DNA from: QHXW01 sp041486185
GTDB taxonomy: Bacteria > Acidobacteriota > Terriglobia > Bryobacterales > Bryobacteraceae
Direction of reading: 5' to 3'
Length of the DNA: 22,264 nt
Assembly (NCBI GenBank): GCA_041486185.1
Contig: JBGPKX010000044.1
Span: forward strand, 1 to 22,264
Positions within the stretch are counted from its first letter, which is position 1. Each line of letters starts with the position of its first letter. Both the position numbers and the translations under genes were made by a program. A model generated the notes under the pieces. That model did not search any database and was not told the DNA's origin. It worked only from the letters and a program-made list of their open reading frames with translations. Positions 1 through 8,571 of this stretch are shown piece by piece.

Positions 1-27
1 CACCAGATTCCGCAAGAGGAGGCCTGA
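1..27 (+). CDS. 3' end of an upstream gene (partial)
   Basis: Reading from base 1 gives eight codons (HQIPQEEA) followed by TGA at 25-27. The stop shares its A with the ATG of the next gene (TGATG), a layout typical of co-translated genes. The GAGGAGG that serves as ribosome binding site for the next gene lies inside these codons. The product cannot be identified from eight residues, and the frame could be open by chance. Confidence 0.4.
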   Translation, partial: HQIPQEEA

Positions 28-1784
28 TGTTCAAAATTGCGATGCTGCTCACCTGGATTACGGTGCTGCCGGCGTCAGCCAAGCACCGGATACTCATGAA
101 CCGCATCGGGCCATCCGACGCGGATCTGCTGATCGCCAATGCCGACGGAACGGGCGAGCGGAAGCTGCTCTCCGCTCCCGGATTCGATTACAACGCGTCG
201 TTTTCGCCGGACGGAAAGTGGGTCGTCTTCACCTCCGAGCGCAGCGGCTCTTCCGACATCTACCGCGTGCGCGTGGACGGCTCGGGACTAGAGCGGCTGA
301 CGGATGATCCGGCCTACGATGACCAGGCGTCGCTTTCCCCGGACGGCAGGCAGGTGGCCTTCGTCTCCTCACGTGGCTCGGGTTCCAACGACATCTGGGT
401 CCTCGATCTGGAAACGCGGAAAGCGCGGAACCTGACCGACGCGCCGGGTGGCGACTTCAGACCGAGTTGGTCGCCGGATGGCAAGTGGATCGCGTTTTCG
501 TCCGACCGCGATACCAAACTGCAATACGCGGCGGGGCGGTGGGAGCATCTGCATCCGGTCAGCCTGTACGTGATCCAGTCGGATGGCAAGGGTCTGCGCA
601 GGCTCACACCCGCGGGCAAGTTTGCCGGATCGCCGAAATGGTCAGCCGACGGCAAGCGCGTGGTGTTCTACGAAATGTCGGTGGAGGATACCTGGCCGGC
701 GCGTGTCAGCGGATCGGGCGACGCCGTGTCGCAGATTGTTTCGGTGGAGGTGGCCACGGGCGCGCGCAAGGAGCACACCACGGGTCCGGGATTGAAGGTT
801 TCGCCGCAGTTCTTGGGCGCGGATCGCGTCGGTTATCTCGTGAAAGCCGGGGATCATCCCGGACTGGCGTTTACAACGGGCGAGACGGGCGCGGCTGGGG
901 ACATGCGCAGCCCGGCCTGGTCGCCCGACGGCAAACAGGTTGTCTATCAGAAGTTCCCCTCTGCGCGCCGCACGCAGAACCAACCGCTATTCAGCAACGA
1001 TCCGGAATTCGATCTCGTCTATTCGGAGATCTTCCCGTCGTTTTCGCATGACGGTAAGGCGCTGGTGATCAGTGACCGCAAGGGCATGCAGGGTATGGAG
1101 ACGGCGCTCTCGGTCATGAACCCGGATGGCAGCAACGCAAGACGTATCTTCCACGAGGATGGCAGCATGGCGTTCTCATCGGAGTGGTCGCCGGATGCGA
1201 AGTGGATTGTATTTGGCGTGGGCTCCTTCTTCCTGCCGCGTGCCAAGCCGGCGCGCGTGATGATGGTGAGCGCCGATGGTTCGGAGATGCGCGAGCTCAC
1301 AAAAGGGCCGGTGAACAGCGGATTTCCCAGTTGGTCGCCGGATGGAAAACGCGTGGTGTACCGCGTTTGGGGCGAACAGGAGCACGGCCTGCGCATTCTC
1401 AATCTGGAAGACAATGCGGTGACGAAGTTGACCGACGACTACGATAACTTTCCCTCCTGGTCGCCCAGCGGTGATCGCATTGCATTCACCAGCTTCCGCA
1501 ACAACGATTTCGACGTCTACACCATCCGGCCCGACGGCACCGGCCTGAAGCAACTGACTACGACGCCGGGGAATGACGGGCACTCGGTGTGGTCACCCGA
1601 CGGCAAATATCTGCTCTTCAGCAGCTCGCGCTTCGGATTTAAGGACGAAGCGCCGCTCTACGACCGCATCCCGCAGCCTTACGGCGAATTATTCGTCATG
1701 AAGGCAGACGGCTCGGGGCAGCGGCCGCTAACAGACAATGGCTGGGAAGACGCGACACCGGCGTGGCAACCGGAGACGCCGTAG
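27..1784 (+). CDS. Secreted PD40/TolB-like beta-propeller protein
   Basis: This 585-residue protein begins with a Sec-type signal peptide (residues 1-18, ending ASA-K). The rest is a string of PD40/WD40-like blades. The hallmark S-P-D-G-K/R followed by a hydrophobic beta strand appears at about residues 60, 104, 149, 206 and 299, and about five more times to residue 540 (one blade has SPSGD, one SHDGK). TolB, the periplasmic Tol-Pal propeller, shares this repeat, but the protein is longer than TolB, lacks an evident TolB N-terminal domain, and has no pal or tolQRA neighbours. It also lacks the C-terminal peptidase domain found in DPP-IV-like PD40 proteins. A strong GAGGAGG lies 5 bases before the ATG. 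I infer a periplasmic or surface protein-binding scaffold; the ligand is unknown. Confidence 0.85.
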   Translation: MFKIAMLLTWITVLPASAKHRILMNRIGPSDADLLIANADGTGERKLLSAPGFDYNASFSPDGKWVVFTSERSGSSDIYRVRVDGSGLERLTDDPAYDDQASLSPDGRQVAFVSSRGSGSNDIWVLDLETRKARNLTDAPGGDFRPSWSPDGKWIAFSSDRDTKLQYAAGRWEHLHPVSLYVIQSDGKGLRRLTPAGKFAGSPKWSADGKRVVFYEMSVEDTWPARVSGSGDAVSQIVSVEVATGARKEHTTGPGLKVSPQFLGADRVGYLVKAGDHPGLAFTTGETGAAGDMRSPAWSPDGKQVVYQKFPSARRTQNQPLFSNDPEFDLVYSEIFPSFSHDGKALVISDRKGMQGMETALSVMNPDGSNARRIFHEDGSMAFSSEWSPDAKWIVFGVGSFFLPRAKPARVMMVSADGSEMRELTKGPVNSGFPSWSPDGKRVVYRVWGEQEHGLRILNLEDNAVTKLTDDYDNFPSWSPSGDRIAFTSFRNNDFDVYTIRPDGTGLKQLTTTPGNDGHSVWSPDGKYLLFSSSRFGFKDEAPLYDRIPQPYGELFVMKADGSGQRPLTDNGWEDATPAWQPETP

Positions 1785-1859
1785 CGATGAGGAGCGGGTC
1801 CTCAGAAGCTTCCGCTAGTGTGGTCTCTCAGAATTGACTTTCTTGGTCACGCAGGCACT

Positions 1860-1965
1860 TGTAGCGCAGGGCCACATCTGATCTTGGTGGGGACCTGCGG
1901 CGCTTAGCGTCTGTAAGGAAAAAACCGCAGGTCTCCCGCAAACGGCGCGGTAGCGCTACGCTGCA
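1860..1965. repeat. Dispersed inverted-repeat element, copy A
   Basis: This element occupies much of the 236-base spacer between two genes. Its left end, tgtagcgcagggccac (1860-1875), is the exact reverse complement of 5260-5275, the right end of copy B. Inside it, ggggacctgcgg (1889-1900) pairs with ccgcaggtctccc (1925-1937) with a single-base bulge, and gtagcgctac (1950-1959) is a perfect palindrome near the right end. It has no coding potential. It resembles REP/MITE-like intergenic repeats, but family membership cannot be tested here. Confidence 0.55.
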
Positions 1966-2020
1966 GAACCGCGAGTCTTCGTATCGCCACAGTGATGTCT
2001 ACAATGAAGATTCCGCTGTT

Positions 2021-3445
2021 ATGTGGATCAGTTTGACACGGCCTTCGCGGGTATCGATGTGTGCTCTTGCTCTCTACGCCCACGCGCAGACCGCCGCGCC
2101 AGAGCGCCTGCCGGAGCTGCCGCAGGTCAGCACCGCCAATTTCCTACCCGCGATTCGCACGCAGATGGAGCGCGCAGAGCAGGAAGCCAGGGCGCATCCG
2201 AGCGACGCCAAAGCCGCAGGCGCGCTGGCCATGACTCTTCATGCCTATGAGCAATACGACGCCGCGGTGCGGGCCTACGCGCGCGCGCACGTGCTCGAAC
2301 CGCAGAATTTCGACTGGCTGTATCTACGCGGTGCGGCGCAAATGGAATTAGGCGCCTTTGACGACGCTGTAAAATCGTTCCAATCCGCTCTCCAACTGCA
2401 CCCCGACGATCTCGCTGCCAAATTGCGACTGGCCCAAAGCCTGACGGCTCTCCCGAGTTGGGGCGAGGCCGAGGCGATCTACCGGAGCATTCTCGATCGG
2501 CACAGCGAGTGTCCGCAAGCGTGGTACGGGCTGGGCCGCGTGCAAGCTGCGCGCGGCGATCATGCCGGCGCGGTGCAGTCGCATTCCAAGGCCTGCGATC
2601 TGTTTCCGGCATACGGCGCCGCCCACTTCGCGCTTGCGGCGGAAGTTCGACGGCTCGGCAAGCCCGCCGAAGCCGAACAACATCTTGCGGCCTATTCGAA
2701 ATACGTGACTACCGAGCCGCCGCTCGACGATCCACTGTTCCGGCGCATCCACGAGCTAAACCGAGGTGCGCGAGCCCATATTCAGCGCGGCGTAGAGCTG
2801 GAAAAGGCGGGGCAATTCGACGAAGCGATTCGCGAGCATGAGGCCGCTCTGGCCATCGATCCCGCAAATGTGCAGGTCCATGTCAATCTCATATCTCTCT
2901 ACGGGCGCACGGGCAATTCCGCCAAGGCGAAACAGCATTTCGAAGCGGCCACAAAGCTCGATCCCGGGAGATCGGACGCCTGGTACGATTACGGGGTCCT
3001 GCTTTTTCACGAGAAGAAGCTAACCGAAGCGCAAGCAGCGTTTCAGCACGCTCTCCAGATCAACCCGAATTACGCCGAGGCGCACAACAATCTCGGCGCG
3101 ATCTACGAACAACAGGGACGGCTGGATGACGCCGCGGTCGAGTTTCGCGCGTCGATCGCAGCCCAGCCGAATTTTCCCCTGGCGCGCTTTCACCTGGGCC
3201 GCATTCTCGTGAACCAGCAGAAGTACTACGAAGCGATTCAACAGTTCCGGCGGGCGCTCACACCCGAGGACGAACAGACGACGGTGTATCTGTATGCGCT
3301 TGGGGCAGCGTACGCGCGCACCGGTGACCGGGAACACGCACTCGAATACATCCAAAAAGCACACGATGCAGCCGTGGCGCGGGGACAATCGCAGTTGCTC
3401 ACCAGCATCGATCGCGATTTGAAAGCGCTGGGAGAAGGGCGATGA
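2021..3445 (+). CDS. Exported TPR-repeat protein
   Basis: This 474-residue protein is made almost entirely of tetratricopeptide repeats, about ten 34-residue helix-turn-helix units from residue 45 to the C terminus. They show the usual W/Y-L-G-Y-A-F-A-P pattern, for example A-x-x-x-Y-x-x-A-x-x-L-x-P near residues 75-92, 110-126 and 260-280. TPR arrays bind other proteins and have no catalytic role. A short hydrophobic segment after Met13 (MCALALYAHAQ) suggests export, so ATG 2057 may be the true start. Neither start has a clear ribosome binding site. The stop overlaps the start of the following ASPIC gene (ATGA, 3442-3445), implying linked translation and probably a joint function. TPR plus ASPIC pairs are common in Acidobacteriota and Planctomycetota. 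Confidence 0.85.
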   Translation: MWISLTRPSRVSMCALALYAHAQTAAPERLPELPQVSTANFLPAIRTQMERAEQEARAHPSDAKAAGALAMTLHAYEQYDAAVRAYARAHVLEPQNFDWLYLRGAAQMELGAFDDAVKSFQSALQLHPDDLAAKLRLAQSLTALPSWGEAEAIYRSILDRHSECPQAWYGLGRVQAARGDHAGAVQSHSKACDLFPAYGAAHFALAAEVRRLGKPAEAEQHLAAYSKYVTTEPPLDDPLFRRIHELNRGARAHIQRGVELEKAGQFDEAIREHEAALAIDPANVQVHVNLISLYGRTGNSAKAKQHFEAATKLDPGRSDAWYDYGVLLFHEKKLTEAQAAFQHALQINPNYAEAHNNLGAIYEQQGRLDDAAVEFRASIAAQPNFPLARFHLGRILVNQQKYYEAIQQFRRALTPEDEQTTVYLYALGAAYARTGDREHALEYIQKAHDAAVARGQSQLLTSIDRDLKALGEGR

Positions 3446-5214
3446 GCAGGGGCGGCACAGGCATTCGTGGCTGTGCGTTTTTATCAAGTCAAGAGCGCAC
3501 AGCCAGGAATGCCGGTGCCACCCGCCGTGATCTCCTGAAGGCATTCGCGGCCAGCGGCATGTTGGCGCCACGGGCGGCAGCCGATGAACCGCCCCTCTTC
3601 CGCGACGTAGCCGCGCAGACCGGGCTCAATTTTCACCATTTTAATGGGGCCACCGGCCATCACTACATGCCCGAGATCATGGGCGCGGGCGTGGCGCTGT
3701 TCGACTACGATAACGATGGCGATCTGGATATCTATCTGGTCCAGGGCACGCGGCTCGACAGCGACGGCAAGCTGCTCTTCCCTCCCCCGGCCGGATGGAA
3801 ACCCGGCAACCGGTTGTTCAAAAATCTGCTCGCCGAAACTGGTGAACTACGTTTCGTCGATGTCACCGAAAAGGCCGGCGTGGGGCACGTCGGGTACGGC
3901 ATGGGCGTTGCCGTGGGCGACTACGATAACGACGGTTTTCTCGACCTCTACGTCACGAACTTCGGCCACAACGTGCTCTATCACAATAACGGCGACGGCA
4001 CATTTACCGATGTCACGCGCGAAGCCGGCGTGGACGATCCGCACTGGTCGACCAGCGCGGCATGGGTTGATTTCGACGGCGACGGTTATCTCGATCTGTT
4101 CGTTTGCAACTACGTTGATTTCACGGTGGAGGGCAATCGCGGCTGTTCCTCGCCCGCCGGTGAACCGGACTACTGCACGCCCAAGATGTATCGCCCGGTG
4201 CCATCGCGCCTGTTCCGAAATCTGCGGAACGGCAAATTCGAGGACGTCACCGAAGCTTCGGGGATTAACCGGTCGTATGGTCCGGGGCTCGGCGTGGTGT
4301 GCGCGGACTTCAATGGCGATGGGCGGACCGACATCTACGTTGCCAACGACACCGCAGCGAATCAACTGTGGCTCAACCAGGGAGACGGCACGTTTAAGGA
4401 ATCGGCGCTTGAAGCCGGCGTGGCCTACAGCATAGATGGGCTGGCCAAGGCGGGCATGGGAGTCACACTCGACGACGTGGAGAACAACGGCGGCCAAGCG
4501 TTGCTGGTGACCAATCTCACACGCGAGGGTGTCACGGTGTTCCGCGGCGATGTGAAGGGCCAGTTTGACGACGCCACTGCCGATTTTGGATTGCTGCAAC
4601 CGACGTTTGGCTTCACAGGTTTTGGCACGCAGTGGTTTGACTACGACAACGACGGCCGGCTGGATCTTTTCATCGCTAACGGCGGCGTTACGATCATGGG
4701 CACCGAACACGGCGGAGGTTTTCCCTATGCCCAGCGCAAGCAGTTATTCCACAACGACGGGCGCGGCAAGCGGTTCCGCGACGCATCGCGCCAGGGCGGC
4801 GAGGCGTTTCAGGTCGAAGAAGTCAGCCGCGGGGCCGCTTTCGGCGACATCGATAACGACGGCGCCATCGATATTGTGGTCACCAACAACAACGGGCCAG
4901 TGCGTGTATTGCGGAACCAGATAGGCGCACGCCGGCACTGGCTCCTCGTGAAGCTCGAATCGCCTAAGCTCAACCGGTTCGCCATCGGAGCGCGCGTCGG
5001 AGTGGTGAGGCGCGGCCAGGACACGCAATGGCGTCGCGTACATAGCGACTCGAGTTACCTCAGCGCCAACGATGTACGCGTACATTTCGGGCTGGGTGAC
5101 AAACCGGATATTGAGGCGGTGCTGGTTCACTGGCCGGACGGCGCGAAGGAGCGGTTCGAGGGCGTCAAGTCCGACCGGATCGTGAAGCTGCGGCAGGGAT
5201 CGGGAAAAATGTAG
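3442..5214 (+). CDS. CRTAC1/ASPIC-UnbV family protein, Tat-type signal
   Basis: This 590-residue protein resembles cartilage acidic protein 1. The N terminus holds TRRDLLK (residues 27-33) followed by a mildly hydrophobic stretch ending APRAAA, a good twin-arginine export signal; this favours the first ATG. FG-GAP/VCBS repeats follow, with calcium-binding D-x-D/N-x-D-G loops at about residues 88, 160, 210, 289, 400 and 469, consistent with an integrin-alpha-like propeller. Residues 512-580 match the ASPIC/UnbV C-terminal domain (GARVGV, then HFGLG, then VHWPDG). The start is overlapped by the TPR gene and preceded by GGAGAAGGG inside it, so translation is probably coupled. The TAG stop lies in the left arm of a 66-base palindrome. 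The bacterial function is unknown; extracytoplasmic calcium-dependent binding is inferred. Confidence 0.9.
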   Translation: MSRGGTGIRGCAFLSSQERTARNAGATRRDLLKAFAASGMLAPRAAADEPPLFRDVAAQTGLNFHHFNGATGHHYMPEIMGAGVALFDYDNDGDLDIYLVQGTRLDSDGKLLFPPPAGWKPGNRLFKNLLAETGELRFVDVTEKAGVGHVGYGMGVAVGDYDNDGFLDLYVTNFGHNVLYHNNGDGTFTDVTREAGVDDPHWSTSAAWVDFDGDGYLDLFVCNYVDFTVEGNRGCSSPAGEPDYCTPKMYRPVPSRLFRNLRNGKFEDVTEASGINRSYGPGLGVVCADFNGDGRTDIYVANDTAANQLWLNQGDGTFKESALEAGVAYSIDGLAKAGMGVTLDDVENNGGQALLVTNLTREGVTVFRGDVKGQFDDATADFGLLQPTFGFTGFGTQWFDYDNDGRLDLFIANGGVTIMGTEHGGGFPYAQRKQLFHNDGRGKRFRDASRQGGEAFQVEEVSRGAAFGDIDNDGAIDIVVTNNNGPVRVLRNQIGARRHWLLVKLESPKLNRFAIGARVGVVRRGQDTQWRRVHSDSSYLSANDVRVHFGLGDKPDIEAVLVHWPDGAKERFEGVKSDRIVKLRQGSGKM

Positions 5215-5275
5215 CGCGGGGCTAACGCGATTTTGGCGGGAGATCCCCGCAAAAGACGCGTGGCCCTGCGCTACA
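5210..5275. repeat. 66-bp palindromic element, copy B
   Basis: Almost the whole segment is self-complementary. The ends tgtagcgcggggc and gccctgcgctaca pair over 13 bases with one mismatch. Inner acgcg/cgcgt and TTTT/AAAA blocks pair with small bulges, and gcggg/cccgc closes the centre. The right 16 bases equal the left end of copy A in inverse orientation. The left arm includes the TAG stop (5212-5214) of the preceding gene, and the right arm ends 10 bases before the next start codon. It could be a mobile REP/MITE-like unit, an mRNA-stabilising hairpin, or both. There is no U-tract of the kind expected for an intrinsic terminator. Confidence 0.7.
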
Positions 5276-5285
5276 GTTCTTAGAA

Positions 5286-6953
5286 GTGCTGCATTGTAAA
5301 TTGATCCCGCTGGGGATTGCTTGCTGCATAGCAGGCATCAGCGTCCGCCTTCTTTCGCAATCCTCCGCTCCACAGCCTCCTCCGATTCGATTCCAGGATG
5401 TTGCGCAGCGCGCTGGGCTGCACTTTGTGCTCGAAAATAATCCCACGCCGCGCAAGCACATGATCGAGACCATGGCCGGCGGGGTGGCCGCGTTCGACTA
5501 TAACGGCGACGGATTGACGGACATCTTCTTCACCAATGGCGCCGAAATCCCGTCGCTAGGAAAAGAATCGCCGAAATACTGGAACCGCCTCTATCGCAAT
5601 GACGGCGGCATGAAATTCACCGATGTGACAGAGCAGGCCGGCGTGGCGGGCGCCGGATATTCCATGGGCGCCGCCGCGGCGGATTATGATAACGACGGCA
5701 AAACCGACCTCTTCGTCGCCGGCGTCTACCGGAACATGCTCTACCGAAACCTGGGGAATGGGAAGTTCGCGGACGTCACCACAAAGTCGGGCATCAAGAG
5801 CGACCGCTGGACTGTGGCCGCCGGCTGGTTTGATTACGACAACGATGGCCTGCTCGATCTGTTTGTCGTCAACTACGCCAAGTGGACGCCTGCGTTCGAC
5901 CAGTACTGCGGCGATGCCACCAGAAATCTGCGCGTCTATTGCCATCCGAAGTATTTCGAAGGCGTGCCCAACCAGCTGTATCACAATCGCGGAGACGGGA
6001 CGTTCGAAGACGTCTCCGAAAAGGCCGGCATCGCCCAGTTCGCCGGCCGGGGGATGAGCGTGGCGTTTGCGGATTACGACGGCGACCGGTTCCCCGATGT
6101 CTTTGTCACTAATGATAACCTGCCGAACTTCCTGTTCCACAATCGCGGCAACGGCACGTTTGAGGAGGTCGCACTCACGGCTGGTGTGGCGCTGCTGGAC
6201 CATGGCAGGCCCGTGGCCAGCATGGGGGCGGACTTTCGCGACTACGACAACGACGGATTTCCCGATATCGCCGTAACTGCGCTGAGCGGCGACACGTTTC
6301 CGCTATTCCGCAACCTCGGGAACGGGACTTTTCAAGACGCGACCTACGCCAGCCAGCTGGGCCCACAAAGTATTCGCTGGAGCGGGTGGGGCAACGGGCT
6401 TTTCGATTTCAACAATGATGGCTACAAAGATCTCTTTACCGCCGATTCACATGTCAACGACAAGATCGACTTGTTCGAAGCCACGCCGTACAAACAAGCC
6501 AACCGGATCTTCGCCAACTTGGGAAACGGGAAATTTCGCGATGTTTCACGCGATGCGGGGCAAGGCTTTGAAGTTGCGCGGGCCCATCGTGGAAGCGCCT
6601 TCGGCGATTTCAATGGCGACGGCAAGATTGACGTGGTAGTTTCCTCGCTCGGTGAACCCGCAGAGCTGTGGGAGAACACCAGCCCTGGCACGAATCACTG
6701 GCTCATCCTGAGGCTCGTGGGGACGCGCAGCAATCGCGATGGCATAGGCGCCCGCATTCGCATCGGAAATCAGTGGAACCACATGACGACCGCGTTGAGC
6801 TACGCCTCTTCCAGCGAGTTTGGCGTGCATTTCGGGATGGGCGCGGCTAAACAGATCGACAAGATCGAGATTCGCTGGCCGAGCGGGACCGTGCAAGTGC
6901 TGAAGGACGTCAAGGCCGACCAGGTGCTGGAAGTCCGCGAACCGAAAACCTAG
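5286..6953 (+). CDS. CRTAC1/ASPIC-UnbV family protein, Sec-type signal
   Basis: This 555-residue paralogue of the preceding ASPIC protein starts at GTG 5286; an in-frame TTG at 5301 is the alternative, an in-frame stop lies at 5223-5225, and no ribosome binding site is evident. The N terminus (LHCKLIPLGIACCIAGISV) is a hydrophobic Sec-type signal, without a convincing lipobox and without twin arginines. FG-GAP/VCBS calcium loops (D-x-N/D-x-D-G type) occur at about residues 71, 133, 183, 263, 319, 374 and 441. Residues 484-549 form the ASPIC/UnbV domain (GIGARIRIG, HFGMG, IRWPSG). It ends 4 bases from the stop of the convergent TPR gene. The role is inferred as extracytoplasmic binding; no catalytic site is visible. 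Confidence 0.9.
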   Translation: MLHCKLIPLGIACCIAGISVRLLSQSSAPQPPPIRFQDVAQRAGLHFVLENNPTPRKHMIETMAGGVAAFDYNGDGLTDIFFTNGAEIPSLGKESPKYWNRLYRNDGGMKFTDVTEQAGVAGAGYSMGAAAADYDNDGKTDLFVAGVYRNMLYRNLGNGKFADVTTKSGIKSDRWTVAAGWFDYDNDGLLDLFVVNYAKWTPAFDQYCGDATRNLRVYCHPKYFEGVPNQLYHNRGDGTFEDVSEKAGIAQFAGRGMSVAFADYDGDRFPDVFVTNDNLPNFLFHNRGNGTFEEVALTAGVALLDHGRPVASMGADFRDYDNDGFPDIAVTALSGDTFPLFRNLGNGTFQDATYASQLGPQSIRWSGWGNGLFDFNNDGYKDLFTADSHVNDKIDLFEATPYKQANRIFANLGNGKFRDVSRDAGQGFEVARAHRGSAFGDFNGDGKIDVVVSSLGEPAELWENTSPGTNHWLILRLVGTRSNRDGIGARIRIGNQWNHMTTALSYASSSEFGVHFGMGAAKQIDKIEIRWPSGTVQVLKDVKADQVLEVREPKT

Positions 6954-6957
6954 TCGC

Positions 6958-8454
6958 TTATGGCGCGGTGATCTGCAGCTCTTCTTCGAGCTTGTGTTTT
7001 TCTTCGCGATCGGTTTTTTGCCGCGCCTGATATTCGTCGAGGGTCTTCTTCGCAAGATCAGCCTGTCCCGTTGCCTGAAAGGCCCGCGACAGCTGATAAC
7101 GAAGGCTGCCGTCCTCATCGATGGAGAGCGCCGCCTGCAGATGCGGAATCGCCGCTGCCGGCTGTCCCCCTAGCATGTACGCCCGCCCCAGCGCATGGTG
7201 GGCAGCCAAGAGTTTCGGATCGGTCTTCAGCGCACGCTCGAGACAGGGGATGGCTTTCTCGGTCTCCTGCGAACTCAGCAGAATGTCTCCCTTGGTGAAG
7301 TTCAGCGGCGCCGATGCCGGATCTTGCCGCAGCAGCTCATCGACCAGCGCCAGCGCGGCCGCGTAGTCCCGCGCCTGATACAACGAAGACAGCAACTCTT
7401 CACGGAGGTGCGCGTCGTTTGGTGCGTACTTGAGCGCCAGCCGCCATTCCTTGATGGCCTCGAGATGCTGCCGCCGGGCCCGGAGTAGTTCGGCCCGCAA
7501 CTCATGGATCTCCGACCCCTCGGGCAACTGCTCGAGGCGCGTCATGGCATCGTGCGCCAGCGCCGCAAAGGCGCGAGACTTCCAGTAGAAAGCCTCCGGC
7601 GTTTCTAACCGCTCCGCTTCCTGAATCACCTGGTCGAACCGTCCGGTCGAAAAATCACAAGCCAGGAGTTGGTCGGCGCATTCACTTGCCGTTACTTGTT
7701 GTTCCTTCCGGCGCTCGGCTTCGGCCCAATCCGCATGCCCGGCTTCCTTGTACACGATGGCGATGGAGGCATGCAGGCCGCGCAGGTCAGGCTGCAGGGT
7801 CTCGGCCTTGCGATAAAAGAAAAATGCGCTGCGGAACTGGCGGCGGACAACGCGCTCCTCGGCTACAAGTGCCAGCCAGTATGCCGATTCGGGTGCGGCC
7901 TTCTCGACGGCTTGAAAAGCCGACTGAGCCAGAGCAGTGAAACAGCGATTCAATCCGTACCACGCCCGGCGATTGCTCGGATCCATCTGCGAGAGCTTGC
8001 GGAACTCTTCCGCCGCGTCACGAAACGTGTCAGTGGCCAGGAGCGCATCGCCAAGCTGTTGATGCCCGTCGGGATCCGCGGGCTGAAGCGCGAGGTATTT
8101 CTGTAGCGGCGGGATGGCCCTGGCCGGTTCGCCGATTCCCAAGTAAGCGCTGCCGAGAAACAGCCAAGCCGGCAGGGTGCTCGCATCCAGCTTTAGGGCG
8201 CGTTCCAGCGGTGGGATGGCCTGGCGCGAATGTCCGGCCATCTGCAGGGCCATACCTAAATTGAGCAGCAGCCCGGGATTGTTGGGGACTGCCTGCGAAA
8301 GCTCGCGATAGATCGGGATCGCCTCTTCGAATTTTCCCGCCGCCATTAGCTCCATGCCTCGCTGGGATTTCTCGATCAGCGCCTGCGACTGTCCGCGGAC
8401 GGCAAGCGGAGTGGACAGAACCAGAACAGCAATAGCCAAAAAAGGCCGGGACAT
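6958..8454 (-). CDS. Exported TPR-repeat protein (second)
   Basis: The chosen start is ATG 8454, giving 498 residues with a clear Sec signal (MSRPFLAIAVLVLSTPLAV, cleavage near RGQ-S). An in-frame GTG at 8481 adds nine residues; neither start has a good ribosome binding site. TPR units fill the mature protein: four regular repeats at about residues 27-165, a more degenerate middle, and regular repeats again near 335-465, for example AIPHLQAALSIDEDG. The charged tail (RQKTDREEKHKLEEELQ) could form a coiled coil. TPRs are protein-docking scaffolds. The gene runs convergently with the ASPIC gene and divergently from the redoxin gene, so it is regulated separately from both while sharing their export compartment. 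Confidence 0.85.
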   Translation of the reverse strand: MSRPFLAIAVLVLSTPLAVRGQSQALIEKSQRGMELMAAGKFEEAIPIYRELSQAVPNNPGLLLNLGMALQMAGHSRQAIPPLERALKLDASTLPAWLFLGSAYLGIGEPARAIPPLQKYLALQPADPDGHQQLGDALLATDTFRDAAEEFRKLSQMDPSNRRAWYGLNRCFTALAQSAFQAVEKAAPESAYWLALVAEERVVRRQFRSAFFFYRKAETLQPDLRGLHASIAIVYKEAGHADWAEAERRKEQQVTASECADQLLACDFSTGRFDQVIQEAERLETPEAFYWKSRAFAALAHDAMTRLEQLPEGSEIHELRAELLRARRQHLEAIKEWRLALKYAPNDAHLREELLSSLYQARDYAAALALVDELLRQDPASAPLNFTKGDILLSSQETEKAIPCLERALKTDPKLLAAHHALGRAYMLGGQPAAAIPHLQAALSIDEDGSLRYQLSRAFQATGQADLAKKTLDEYQARQKTDREEKHKLEEELQITAP

Positions 8455-8571
8455 GAAGCTCTGAAGAAGAGTGAAAACCACTTAGTAACCATCTTAATCC
8501 GATCGTTGCCGGGCTCCGCTTCCGACACGCGCCATCGTGCCGGCGAATCCGGTCGTGATACCATCCGGGAA

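Noticed and set aside
467..1051. Plus-strand alternative frame within the propeller gene
   Set aside because: It is frame-shifted relative to ten clear PD40 motifs, and its composition (G/R-rich) is typical of a GC-rich shadow frame.
27..1784. Assignment of the propeller gene as tolB
   Set aside because: It has PD40 repeats but is longer than TolB, lacks an evident TolB N-terminal domain, and has no tol-pal neighbours.
3847..4710. Minus-strand open frame (287 codons) inside the first ASPIC gene
   Set aside because: It is antisense to the repeated calcium-loop codons; its V/I-rich periodic text mirrors those repeats and no independent start signal is present. The similar frame at 5556-6203 was rejected for the same reason.
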